A DNA stretch of 64,000 nt from Papilionanthe hookeriana x Papilionanthe teres (lineage: Eukaryota > Streptophyta > Magnoliopsida > Asparagales > Orchidaceae), in contig CM040421.1 of assembly GCA_022702705.1 (NCBI GenBank), forward strand, positions 67,202,121-67,266,120. Direction: 5' to 3'. Below, piece by piece: positions 35,213-46,640 of this stretch. The first letter of the stretch is position 1; every line of letters begins with the position of its first letter. A program made the position numbers and the translations under genes. The notes under the pieces were generated by a model that was not told the origin of the DNA, made no database searches, and was given only the letters and a program-made list of their open reading frames with translations.

Positions 35213-35562
35213 AAGCTTCACTACATCTATGTGTGCTTTATTTTGCTTCTGCTCAGCTCTTTTGGGTAAAGTGAAGCGGATCGAGAAAATTTTTAGCTTA
35301 TGGATATAAGTTCATGCTCTTCGAATGCATGTATTCAATTTTTTCAATGTGAAGGAGAAGTCTAGGGAGGCTCGTCGATGTTTTTCTAGGAGTGCCGAGT
35401 ATTTCAGGTTTTCTATAAATAATCTCAAATTTGAGCTTCAAAGTCTATCAAATTTTTTTAATTAATTGAGCTTCCTTATATGTATGGATGTGGCATTGTA
35501 CATCCTTGACGTTGTGAGTCTCACTTATAGATTTTAGTTTAATAATATATATCCCCTATTCT

Positions 35563-35599
35563 AGTTGACCCCACTTAGTGGGATAAATGCTTGTGTTGT
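35563..35599 (+). mobile_element. RTE LINE 3' tail fragment
   Basis: GTTGACCCCACTTAGTGGGA, then a degenerate TTG-like run, closely matches the 3' terminus of the RTE element at 17603-17650. Upstream RTE coding text is not evident, so this is a severely 5'-truncated copy. Confidence 0.7.
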
Positions 35600-35614
35600 A
35601 TATTTGATTTCTGA

Positions 35615-35821
35615 TCCGTCCCAAGGATGTTAGCCAGGTATGGAATTGAACGGGAGTACACCCTTTTTCAAAAGGATGTCGAATGGCCCCTTGGTTGGCC
35701 ATTGGGTGGCTTTCCGAGTGATGCACGGTCGAATATTGTTGATTCCCATTACAAAGCCTCGCCTATATGCTTCGGGATCAACATCGATGGCGTCAATGGA
35801 GAGGTGATGCACAGTCGGGTA
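35615..35821. other. GC-richer block inside the MULE, possible captured fragment
   Basis: Composition rises relative to its flanks and both strands stay open here. A plus frame runs 35627-35971 and a minus frame 36094-35630. I recognise no domain. MULEs often carry fragments of host genes, so a captured exon is one explanation. Plain repeat DNA is another. Confidence 0.25.
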
Positions 35822-36209
35822 ATTGACTTCTTTCTTATATTCGTTGGGGCATTTACTTTTGTACCAACCAATTATCATGTATTTAGATATGTAAATACAT
35901 TGGAGTTTAGTGGTATTCGCAGGTGTCCTCTTTTCGTTGGAACCAAAGCCCATGCAGGTTTCCATAGTTGAATGAAATACGTGCAGAGCCCGTGCAGATT
36001 GTAACTTGGTCGAGAATAGACCATTGATCTTCTTTCGACTTTTGAATACCTTTGAATGCTTGTTGATATTCTTTCCATGGCTGTTTTCAATCAAAACAGC
36101 TGTTGCAGCCTTCTGAATCCTTCCTAAACACCGTTATTTCAGGTATTTTTGTAACTACTTTCACCTACAACCATCACGACCATCCTATCTCGGTGTGACG
36201 TTAACTTAA

Positions 36210-36405
36210 TGGAAAATTTAGATTAACACCATAGAATTCTTATGTATTTACATATCTAACAAATAAGCAGTATGCTTTGATGTCATAAACCTATGCATGA
36301 AAATTTGTTTTTATATAATAAATGTGAGTGCTATGCATATACATAGTGAGTTTAGGTGTTAGATATGTAAATACATAGGAATTATGTGGCATGTATGTTA
36401 TTGCC
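36210..36405. mobile_element. MITE copy inside the MULE
   Basis: Inverted arms ATAGAATTCTTATGTATTTA at the left and ATGTAAATACATAGGAATTA at the right, with the GTTTAGGTGTTAGATATGTA block, show the same family. About 195 bp. Confidence 0.7.
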
Positions 36406-37033
36406 TCTAAATTTGCGGATAGGACTTTTATTTTGGAGAGGGCCTATGGACTGGGACTTGCAAGACTTGATATGAGGGAAATTTGAAGGTACGGCTTAAA
36501 ACTTGGAATATTGAGAGTCGTGTGGGTTAAATACTTGTAGATTTAGATATATGATAGCCCAATAACTGTGTTTGCTTAACTTTTAGGGCTTCATCCTTGG
36601 TAATGACATCAGAAAAACTTATTAAAATTTATTCGGATAGCCTAGATTGAGTTGAGATTTTTTTTATCAAGCAATCTTCTATGTTAAAAGAAGTTGTATT
36701 GCCCAAACTTTGAGCTTAAACTAAGGTTACCAGGCTGAAGACTATTATGTACTAATTTATTCTTTATATGCAACTATTGGGGGGACTTTGCCAACACCTC
36801 TTGGGATTTTGAGTAGGTATCCTCCTATCAGGCAAGGCCCTCTTTCTTTGTTACTCAACCCAGCTTGATTGGGCAACCTTAATTGTGCATGCATGTTAAA
36901 AATTAGCTAAGGTAGCTAAGATAGTTTTAAAATGTTACATTGAACTGACTGAGTGTCATGTCCCTCAATATTTTACATGCATAGCACTCAAATCCTTACC
37001 AACACCATCAAAATTGCCACTATTTCTAACTTT

Positions 37034-37140
37034 TAAAGGTTAAATACACCTTTTTGTTTATATGTTTATGACACCAAATTATTATAAATGTAAATACAAA
37101 ACAGTAAGTGTTAGACATGTAAATTCATAAGAATTTTTTT
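37034..37140. mobile_element. MITE partial copy inside the MULE
   Basis: Right-arm text (AGTGTTAGACATGTAAATTC, ATAAGAATT) with part of the interior (GTTTATGACACCAAATTATT). The left arm is missing. Confidence 0.45.
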
Positions 37141-37577
37141 TTTTGTCATGCCATTGTCAGGTTGATTTTCAAACTTTTGGCAATTAAAAGCTTGTTTAAA
37201 GTAGGCAGAGAACTCTCCAAAGGGATTCTCCATTATTTTGCAAAGTGTAAACTTTTTTTGTTTTTGCAGGTCCAAACCAAATTATTGCTCAGCTAACATT
37301 TTTATCCAGCATTGTTAAAGTATCAATTCTAACTTTGGTTATAATTTTGGCAGGTTGCGGTGAAGAAAATGATGAGTTATTGTGCTGGGGAGGAATGGAG
37401 AAATCTTAGCACTTAGTTATTTATGCTTAGTATTACTCTTAAGTCTTGCAAGAGTGGGTTGTGCTTTGTTATTTATGCAAGAGTGGACTGTATCTTTGTT
37501 ATTTATGGATTGCTTGAAGATTGACTCCTCTTACGTTGCTTTTTAGTTTGATTTTTCCTATTAAGTTTGATTTAAAT

Positions 37578-37690
37578 GCGACCACTCGATTCTTATGTAT
37601 TTAAACCTCAAAAGGTGTATTTCTTTTTTTAAAGGTTACAATGGTGTTATGTTTTATGGTATAAGAAAGAATTGGGTGGTATTATATCTA
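37578..37690. mobile_element. MITE partial copy inside the MULE
   Basis: Begins CCACTCGATTCTTATGTATT and ends GAATTGGGTGGTATTATATC, a shortened, degenerate member of the same family. Confidence 0.4.
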
Positions 37691-38899
37691 TCATATTGTT
37701 ATCAATTATTATTTTAGTTCAAGTACTGGTTGGACAATTATTATTTTAGCTGTTGTATTAATTGTGATCAAATATCATAAAATTAATACATTTTAATTGA
37801 GTACAATTACCAATAATATTTTTTTAATGATATTTTATTTATGTTATCGCTTCTAGAAAAAAATTTCGATCATGTCTATTTTAAAACACTCAAATCTTCT
37901 AAAAACCTATAATTTTAATGTTAATTATATTGCACATGTCTTATAATCAAGTAAACCAATTTTCAGTCATAATTCTACTTTAAAATTTTTCTTCGTCATG
38001 AGATTAAAGGATATTTACCAATCCTACACAATCAGAAGTTACAAGCTAAAAATAATTGCAAGCCACAGAATCATGTTTTATTGCTCGTCCAGTTAAGGAG
38101 TTATTCACACATATAATGCCGAACTAAAATGAAACATTAAGTGGAGGAGTGAGCAGCTCACTCCACAAAAACCTGAATCGAGAAAAAAAGGAAAATATAC
38201 CAATTTTATATTTGCATTTATACCATAAAAAAGGAAATGTGGAATAATGCTCCATTGCTTATCAGACTAACCGAATAAAAAGAAAAAAAAACCCAATAAA
38301 TCGTGGAAACTAAGAGAAATGATTTGAAAGTGTTTAATCAGATTAAAAACAAACACTTTTCATCCAACACTCCAGGAAAACAAATATTACAAATACAACA
38401 TAAAACAGTTCAATTTAAACAAATGATATTTAACTCCAAATAATTTCAAAGAAAATACAAAAGTTCAATCTTCGGTATTGAAGCGCCGCTTGTTTTTATG
38501 CTCCGAGCGGCCCGATATATGGATTACTTATCTTAAAAGGTAGACCATTGAGCGTTATTGTCTCGTCGATTGAATCCATCATCATTGCTGAGTATATGAT
38601 TCACTATTTCGTAGAATGTCGAAATTCTGCGATGTTAATCCATTTGTCGATCATACATATATTTAAGAGATTCATATGTTTAATACAACGAAATATATTT
38701 GCTTACTTGTGTGGCCAGTGGAAAAAATTTGATTCTTCAGTGGTGTTAATAACTTTTTGCTTTCCTGTTTATACAGTGGTTAACTGTGATTAATATTTTT
38801 TTTGGATTACACAAATGAAAACAGACTATAGTTAATTAGACATACCTTTGACTCTTTTATTTCTCTCTCAATATCTTTTTATTCCGGAATTAGATACTC

Positions 38900-40930
38900 C
38901 TTTAGGTCGAAGTTTAGCAGGATAGTTCACATTCGATTCTTTATCAACAGGTTTTTTTTCTCTTGATGTTGTGTCCTCTTATTAGAACATTTGTCAAGCA
39001 ATATGTCATCAACTTCCGATGATAATTTCTTCATTGAGTCCGCCATTTTTCGTTTAGACTTCGCATTCCCTTCTGCCTTATTGGTGATTTGATATACAAA
39101 TTTCGCATTGTGTTTGAAATAATAGATCGGTCCGCTCAGCATCCCGAGCATGGGATTGCTTTGCAGATAGTTGTATCCATAAGCGTTATATACATTTTTT
39201 TTGCACGTACTGAGACCATCGAGTAGAAGATATTTTTCACAGTATCTTCTTTATATGAAGAAAGTTCGGGACTCGTAAAGCGTGTGCGTATAGTACCCCA
39301 TCATTTCGAACTTTCTACTACCGTATCGAATATGGACGTTAGAATTGTCAAAATTGATAACCCGAAGTTACGTTTGTCACTATGATTATCCAAATTGTTA
39401 ATGAAAAACTCATTTTCATTGATTGGAGAGGGTTGTAATTGAAGACCGCACGATCCGTGCAAAAGCTCTGCCTCAAACATTGCGTACGAGCTCATCGAAT
39501 AAAATGCTTCGCCTGCCTGCATCGGTGTTGATTCACTACTGCTTCTGGAGTAATCACGAGATTGATCGCACTTAAAATCCTCATCCCTCTCATTACGCCT
39601 CCATGTTCTCATTACATTTTCGATTCCCAGAAACAATACGTAATAGAAGCTTGTAAGACTTTAGGCACTATGACAAATGTTATTGGTTGACTCAACTCTC
39701 GTGTCGATAAAATTCTCATTCCAAATACATCCATATTAATAGCTGTAGCTCACTTATACTGATTTTGTACATATCGTCTAGCCACCCATTATCATGTAAA
39801 TTGCTCGTTTCAATCATGGCCCCAAGTATCGTCAAACTCCTCTTGGACTCGCATTTAGATATACATTTGTAGAAAAGATCATTGATTATCTTATTGACCA
39901 ACCCCGTGATGAACCTTAGTGCTCGATTTCTTGTATATGTGCTTGACACGCATAATTTATGTCGTGTATTCGGCAAAATCTCTGCTATGGCTCTAGCCAT
40001 GGCCTGATCCTGATCAGTGTAGATAGTTATTGGATGATTGTCACACATTATACGGATAAAAATTTTGAAAAGCCATTTAAACGATTCCACCGTCTCATCT
40101 GACAAGAAACCAACTCTAAAGAGAGCATTCTGTCAATTGTGGTTAACACCAACAACAGGAGCGCAACATAAGTTATATTTATTCAATCTATAACTAGTAT
40201 CAAAAATAATAACATCTCCAAAGCGATCATAATCAAGTCTCGGCAGATCTTTGTCGCTCCAAAAAAACTCATGAGTCCGTCATTCTCATCAACTTCAAAA
40301 TCTCACTCAAACATGATATCACTCAAAACGTCTATCCGTGAACAATCGTATCTAAAGCATTTGCGATCACGCTTTTTCAATTTTACATCTCCTCTCCTTT
40401 TGAATGAAATCGAAGGCATCGAACTTCGTATACTCTAGGATTATCTACGCCTCCAACTTCTTTAGTCTAGAAAGTTAAACGCATCTATTGGGCGTATCAC
40501 TGATCGTGTCATCGATCTAAGAATATCTGCGTCGACTTCATTTATCTTTCTCATTGGAACGTAACATGTGTTTATCACCACTTTTTGCTAGTGAGTGGTT
40601 ATGAGATTCGATAAATTTTTGATCGTCCAATTCCATCCTCATCAATCGTGTGTCGAATCATTCATGAAGACAATCGAGTTCGTGTTTTCTTTCTTTTGTA
40701 CTTAACAGTTTCTATGATCTTTAGCTCTTTCTTGAAACTCGCTTTTCCACATACGAAGTCTTTGATCTTAATATTCCTGGAGTTTGGCCAGAAAGTAGTG
40801 TGCTCCTTACTAACACTGAATCCGATATGATGAGCATAAGCATAATACACTTCATAAGCTTCCTTTTCATTATGAACCTTTGTTTGAAGAAGTATGCTGC
40901 TTGTTTGATCGGTACTCGTAACCTGCAAAC
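38900..40930 (-). pseudogene. FAR1/FRS-like MULE transposase, decayed
   Basis: Minus strand. The N-terminal FAR1-type zinc-binding domain lies at 40928-40662, with EAYEVYYAYAHHIGFSVSKE and KIKDFVCGKASF. The MULE catalytic domain is readable from about 40330 to 39716. IIFDTSYRLNKYNL (first Asp) precedes a TGA where Trp is expected, then DETVESFKWLF and IYTDQDQAMARAIAEILP (second Asp) with HKLC. 39636-39301 reads RRNERDEDFKCDQS and AFYSMSSYAMFEAELL, the usual C-terminal part. Frames change several times, so no active enzyme is expected. Related host proteins FHY3 and FAR1 descend from such transposases. Confidence 0.85.
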
Positions 40931-41232
40931 AATATAATATAATGTAAAACAGAATTCAACAAACAAAAACTTCTCTCAGCATTAAAATCTCGCAAAAAAT
41001 TGCTGCAATTTAGTCTAATAAATGATGTTGTATGAATGATTTACAAATATTTAACCATTTAATCCACAAAATGAATAGTAGTAAACTTTGCACAACTGGA
41101 ATTTTATCTTTAATTTATATTTAACCATTCGTATCTCTGTAATCCATGAAAACCTTTGACTGCTCGAGAAACAGGGAAGACGCGAGTGAAATAAGCTAAA
41201 CCCAGTAAAACAGTAACCCTAGTTGCTTAAAT

Positions 41233-41660
41233 ACCACCATTCGCGAGCTCCATTTTAATATTTAGTATTTGATTACATTTAGGTTACAGCAGGTTACATT
41301 TAAGTTGCAGCTCACAAAAATACAGGCGCGCAAACGAATGAGGTTACTGAATAGAGTTACTGAAAAGTACGAGACGTTATAAAGGCTAAACGGCGGGAAG
41401 GGTACAAAATAATTACTGAAACGGGTTACATTCGAGTTACGATATCGGGCCATTCGCGGTCTCTATTTAAATGTTTAAAATTTAGTTACATTTAGGTTAC
41501 GGCGGGTTACATTTAGGTTACAGCTCATAAAAATATAAGCGCGCAAACGAAGCGGGTTACATTTAGGTTACAAAAAGGGTGCAAACGGGTTACAAAAGTC
41601 TAAACGGCGGGAAGGGTACAAAATAGTTCATGAAAATGGTTACATTTATGTTACAATATC
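41233..41660. repeat. Two direct subterminal repeats at the MULE right end, about 213 bp each
   Basis: The word CCATTCGCG occurs at 41237 and 41450. The following text (TTACATTTAGGTTACAGC, GCGCGCAAACGAA, TAAACGGCGGGAAGGGTACA) is shared by both units in the same order. The units are rich in GGTTACATTTAGGTTAC, whose complement also occurs in the left subterminal zone. The left end has only one corresponding unit (about 29780-29830), in inverted orientation. Confidence 0.8.
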
Positions 41661-41679
41661 GGGTCGGGTCTTCGGGCCA

Positions 41680-41793
41680 CGCGCGTTAAATAGCTTGTTT
41701 TTTAATGAGGCGGGACACATTGTCTTATGTGAAATGTTTTGATTGGCTACCGTATGCATTGATGCATACGGTTTACGTACCCATTTTTTTTTC
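41680..41793 (-). repeat. MULE right terminal inverted repeat
   Basis: Complement of 29520-29632. It retains the internal palindrome (41749-41772) with identical arms and ends TTTTTTTTTC before the target duplication. Confidence 0.92.
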
Positions 41794-41803
41794 CAGAAGA
41801 CGG
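41794..41803 (+). repeat. Target-site duplication, right copy (MULE)
   Basis: CAGAAGACGG, identical to 29510-29519. Confidence 0.88.
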
Positions 41804-41965
41804 GCCGAGAAGAAAGATTTGCGTCAGGTAAGCAGGCAGAGCTTGAATCCAGAACTGCTTCGATATGCTTCAGGTTATAATGAAGGAAGAATATTTCAAC
41901 TGGAGAAGTAACCCCAAAAAAAACCAGAGAGAAGAGGACAGGAGGGAAGAATATCTTGAAAGAAG

Positions 41966-41980
41966 CCTGTTCTGATACCA
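41966..41980 (-). promoter_or_regulatory. Copia primer-binding site
   Basis: Reads TGGTATCAGAACAGG on the minus strand, directly after the LTR end CTTTCACA. It matches the usual copia site complementary to the 3' end of initiator tRNA-Met (TGGTATCAGAGC) except near its end. Confidence 0.85.
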
Positions 41981-42184
41981 TGTGAAAGAAGGGAAAGAAG
42001 AGATGCGAAAGGAGAAGACGAGTAAGGAGGAGAAACTCAAAATAATTTATTAACAGAAATCTCTATTACAGGGGTATTTATAGAACCCATTCAAAAAAGG
42101 AAAATAATACATATTCACATCTAGAATAACCAAATAGACAAGGACCAAAATACTAAACACATTATTTAAGTTCACTATTAGACA
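41981..42184 (-). repeat. 5' LTR of the copia element, 204 bp
   Basis: Starts TGTCTAATAG and ends CTTTCACA on the minus strand (TG...CA). About 80 bases match the partial 3' LTR at 19460-19544. It contains GGTTCTATAAATACCCCT, a TATA-like promoter element, around 42075-42090. Confidence 0.82.
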
Positions 42185-45100
42185 GTAAGAGGTGAGGCAG
42201 GTTATTGTTTATGGTTGTAGATTAGAATAAGGGAGAAAAAAATCTGTCGAGCAACTGCTTGGCAAGTGGTTTAGCTGAGGCAAACGGAGAGTAATGAATC
42301 CACAAGGGGAGACCAACAACGGAGGGGACATTTTCAGTGTAGTTGGGCTTGATGAAGAGTATGGTCAAACACAACAACTGAGCGGGAGAGTGGGACTGGG
42401 CTGTTCAGTTAGGAGCCGGCTTAGCGGCCTTGGAGAGAGGTCAAGGTTGTTGTGTGAGCTGAGGTAACTAGGAAAATATGCGGGTGGTGTGGGGGGAGGC
42501 CATAGAACCCCTACTACTCTAGGAAGAGGTCAGAGGCAGATTCGAGGGGCCCAGCAACATGTAAGGGAGTTGGAGATTGTGGAGGTCTACGCTAGGTCAT
42601 GTCAGGTGCAAAGCAGGACAAACTTGTTGCACACAGGAAAAAATGGCAAGTGCATGATAGGATTGAGGGGTTTAGTAAACCTTGAAGAAAAGAGGTGAGA
42701 TAGCTATTGGTTTCATGCATTGAGAGGAGCAGCTGATGCAGGATGGTTCGATCAAGAGTGGCAAAAGGGCCTACTGTGAGTTTCGCGTTAGAACAGGTAG
42801 GCAAAGGAGAAAGGGATGGCATTGTTGCTAGGCAAGGCTGAGAGATACAAGTAGGTAGCAAATGGGGATAACTAGGGTTGGGTAGGGTAGATTTTAGGTA
42901 TTATTTTATTCATGGGCCATTTGCATACATAGCACACAATTCCTATGTAATTATATATCTAACGTCTAAATTTTATTTATTATGTTTTATTATCTAAAGT
43001 TCATTTAACATAAAAAATGTCATTAATACTAGCTTTTCAAAAGTGAAATACACCATTTCATGTATAAGTAGAGTTGTATATATGTAAATAAGTAAAGTTT
43101 TGGTGTTAGATATGTAAATACAGAAAAATTGAGTGGAATGTATGTAACTCTTCCATCATTTATTTATTTATTAAATGCTAACCGGGTAACTGGACTTAAC
43201 GGGCACACAAGCAGGCGAGTGAAGCGAAAATGTGATGCAAGGAATTTTTTTTTTTTTTAAATAATAATAATATTATTAAATTTATAATAAATATAAAAAA
43301 AAATTATTTATTTATGCTGAATTTTCTCGTGCATTTTTTTGTTCTATGAATGTCATCATTTGCGTGCCATCATGATGTGAGTGCAGTTTTGTATTTTGCA
43401 TTTGCACATTAAATAGGACAATAGATGTCCTTACGAAGCAATTTTGGCATTTTCATAGCATTGGTAGAGTTTGTTTTCTGTATGAGCATCATTTGAATGA
43501 CTTTCGTAAGTGTTGTAGCAATTCGACGTCTGTCACGATGTGCATCTGTTGATCATCATTTTCATCGTATTTGTCCATTTCGATTATGGAAATTCATTTC
43601 ATAAAAAATTTTGTTTCTTCAAACGCATCAGCATGATCAACTTTGTGAACGGGTATCATTTGTGCATCTTCAACAACTCAAGTAGTTTCTACCTGATCTA
43701 CCTGTGGATGCATCTGTTGTCTGTAGTCTTTATCAAAGAGGCTCTGTTGGGCAATCTCAACATTTTGAACGTATTGTTGGAGTCCATTCCACAACAGGGT
43801 AATGTCTTATGTGACTTTGGACATGATCAAGACACTTTGACTTCGATTTCCGTGACATCGATTGATTCAACTTATGAAACATATATAGAAGCCAACAACT
43901 ATATAAAGTTACCAAAGCCAAAAACTACAATACCATTCCTGCTATTGTCCAGATCTATACCTAATGCAATAATGCTACGTATAGGACTACAACTTGCATA
44001 AGTTGGGAATAGGCCTACAATAAGACTTCAAGCATATCCCTGAAAAGTTAGGAAGCCTGATAATGATCTTGCATCATGTGGATGAGGTAAAGCCACAAAA
44101 CTCCACCTATTGAAATTTTAAATGCTCGTCATTTATATATTTATGTCATGCAGGAGGGAAAGACCGAAATAAGAAGGAAACAGGTTTACAATCTCCGCTA
44201 ATAAGCAAAATGGTTGACATGCATATGAGGCATGTAAGAAAGAATGTTTTGAGTCATCTTCGAGTCCACATAAAAACACATATAGGTTGTCATAACACAA
44301 ACAAAAGGCATTGCAGATTAGCCCGGGCGAGCGCAATCCATATTAAGCATATTGCATCCTACTACTCTCGCCTGCTACAGGTTATCTTACTCAGTCAAAA
44401 CACAAATAACAAAAGTTTATTTCAGAATTTTATGGAAAGATTTTATGATTTTCTGTAATGAATGCCTTATAAGTATCAGCCCAACATCCATCTCAAAGAA
44501 TATATGCTAATTAATGTACCATCTCCACCTGATCTGCAATGTCGGGATACAAATTGGCTATTTTTTTTTTTTAGAATTTTATAGAAAAGGATGGACAAGT
44601 GGTCAAGGAATTTTTAAAAAATTTTATTTTGTTTAGGCGGAATATATAATATAAGAATCTACCAATCCAAAGAATTCAAAACATTACAAAGGAATTTGCA
44701 TATAAAAACAAGACAGAAAGAATGTAAACATCATGAATCGACCCTTCACTCCATCTACTATCCTATAGTTAAACCATTCAAAATATACATAATCACAGAG
44801 GCAAATCAAGAAAGTAACTTCCTAATTTCCCTATTCCTAACATACCTCGAATTTTTTACCAGTGGAAAAAACCAACAATGCAATCTTTGAAAGTCAAGGA
44901 TTAAAGGGAATTTATGGTATTAAGAACATGAAGAAAAACATAATTAAGTTAAATTTAAGCCATGTCTAACCAAATATGAATTGCCCTGTGATTTTAATAA
45001 TTTTTAAAATTAATTAGATATTTTTAGAAAAATTAGAGAAATTATCAAAATAGGTTTTGACTTTGAAAAAATTTTTGAAAGATAAGTGGATAACTTTTAA

Positions 45101-45249
45101 AAAAAAATTATATCTAAGATTATTGGAATAATAAAAGCCATTATTGATCTTTCTAGAAACTACAAGAATATTTGTTTTACGTGTTCGCAACAACGCCAAC
45201 CTTCTTAGAGGATAATCATACACAAGCAAGCAAAAATGGGTAAGGGAGA
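42185..45249. other. Unassigned intergenic DNA
   Basis: One MITE copy (42914-43154) and a poly(T) run near 43243-43258. Frames at 42489-42698 (+) and 43540-44001 (+) show no recognisable domain. On the minus strand around 43600-43790 an open stretch (GLQQYVQNVEIAQQSLFDKD) looks protein-like but is soon broken, so a decayed gene or element piece is possible. Confidence 0.35.
42914..43154. mobile_element. MITE copy, about 240 bp
   Basis: Left arm GGGCCATTTGCATACATAGC and ACACAATTCCTATGTAATTA; right arm GGTGTTAGATATGTAAATAC and GAGTGGAATGTATGTAACTC. The interior shares TGAAATACACCATTTCATGT-like text with the copies at 35020 and 19149. This is a near-complete member of the family. Confidence 0.75.
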
Positions 45250-46640
45250 AAATATAACTCAACTATAATGAGCCCACTGGAGATCTTTTCCAGCACCTCC
45301 TTTAAATGCAATACCAACAGACGAACTAGAAATGGACTTGATCAAAATCCCACTATACTTGACCATTTCTAAACACAATAGAATGAGTAAATCAGCATTG
45401 TAAAAAAAGTCATCACTCGTCGCCCGCAACTCAAGCATCAGAAGATCGAAGAGGGGGTATATGCCCTTTGCTCAACACATGAATGTGACACCAAGTAAGG
45501 GCAAGTAATGTTGGGCACGAGCAAGGAAATCTAAGTAAGCAACAAAATGTGCTGCTAGGGTGAAGGCAATGGCTTGCATGTGAGCTACAGATGCTTGGGT
45601 GATGCTTGCAAGAAATGCAGGGGGAAAATATACTAGAACCCTATGTTGAATATAAATCAACAGCATTTATTACAAAGAAAATGGGGGCTAAAAAAAATTA
45701 GCACATGGTTCATATTGTTTAAACACAATAACCAACAAGAGAACATATATGAACCAAAAGGGAAAAATACATGGGTTCGTGAAACATGCTTATCTAGACC
45801 ATTTGTTTTATGTTAGTCCAATAGCAGCAATTCCAACTAGCGATGTTTTTTCGCTATACCAAAGGCAAAAGAACGTCATAACATCCAAGATGACCAATAA
45901 GAATCCAAGGCTCCCTTGCTTCTTATCATTTATTTAAGAATAGAGATTACGGCAACATGACTACTATCCTATTTAGATAATATCTAAATTTCGTGAATAA
46001 CAGAAATATTATTATTATTATGAACATTACCTCAACTTGGAGAGCAGTTAAACTAACACCTTTCAATGATATCTAGCTTATAATATAATATTCAAAACAC
46101 TGACCAAAAAAAAACTAGTTGCTTGAATGGTCATGACATAAGAAAAGGATCGCCTTGAAGAAATGAGCTATAGTACAAAAAGCATTAGGTTTGCTAAACA
46201 ATGAATTCAAGCCACTAGAGCCTTTTCAAGATAGCTACACATAAAAGTACTTAAATTATACAAGAAAAAAATATATATATTCATCATTTACAGATAAAGC
46301 ATTTAAAAAAGCACATACTATCCATAAAATAAAGATCACTGGAAAAACCAAAATCATCATGATCATAAACCATATCCTAAATTATAGTCCATAAATGACA
46401 TTAATAATTTCAATTATTAAAGAACAACCAATTGCAAAACAAAATTTAAATACCCAATATATAATAAGACTCAAAACGGTCTAATGGATCAGCACGAGAG
46501 GAAGTAGCTGCCATCACTTTATGCAATATCATGAGAACATATCCAACTGGCTTATCATCGACAGCAGCAGCATCAAAATTGACAAGTTACTCAAGAAAGC
46601 AATGCATTGGGCCCTTAAAAGTACACACAAAACCAGAGAA
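45250..46640 (-). pseudogene. Exon-like relics of an unidentified gene
   Basis: Two minus-strand stretches read like conserved protein. One, at about 46620-46460, contains VDDKPVGYVLMILHKVMAAT and DPLDRFESYYILGI after one in-frame stop. The other, at about 45660-45250, has ITQASVAHMQAIAFTLAAHF and YPLFDLLMLELRATSDDFF, also with one stop. Between them are stops in all frames, consistent with introns. I do not recognise the family. The single stops in otherwise good frames suggest a dead copy. No start codon or complete exon set could be built. Confidence 0.4.

Larger units (their letters stand above)
34471..38899. other. MULE interior between its two genes
   Basis: AT-rich DNA between the 3' end of the protease gene and the transposase relic. 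It holds MITE copies at 35020-35212, 36210-36405, 37034-37140 and 37578-37690, an RTE tail at 35563-35599, and a GC-richer block at 35615-35821. No other domain was recognised. Confidence 0.5.
29520..41793. mobile_element. Mutator-like element (MULE), 12.27 kb, with FAR1-type transposase and Ulp1 protease
   Basis: Bounded by 10-bp duplications and by about 113-bp terminal inverted repeats that begin GAAAAAAA and contain GGGTACGTAAACC. Inside are a plus-strand Ulp1-like protease gene (30279-34470) and a minus-strand FAR1/FRS-like transposase relic (38900-40930). Ulp1-carrying MULEs such as the KAONASHI group are known in plants. The combination and TIR-MULE structure suggest a formerly autonomous member of that kind, now decayed. 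It lies between the primer site and gag of the copia element. The MULE therefore postdates the copia insertion. Confidence 0.9.
19460..42184 (-). mobile_element. Ty1/copia retrotransposon (minus strand) interrupted by L1 and MULE
   Basis: Reading on the minus strand from right to left: LTR 42184-41981, tRNA-Met-type primer site 41980-41966, leader, MULE insertion, gag, protease, integrase, reverse transcriptase split by an L1, RNase H, and a partial 3' LTR 19544-19460. The outer span is 22.7 kb, but after subtracting the two insertions and their duplications about 4.6 kb remains, a normal copia length. Domain order (integrase before RT) is diagnostic of copia. Frames are broken in several places, so it is inactive. 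Confidence 0.88.

Noticed and set aside
43540..44001. 153-codon plus-strand frame
   Set aside because: Hydrophobic and low-complexity start, no recognisable domain; the minus strand reads at least as protein-like for part of it.
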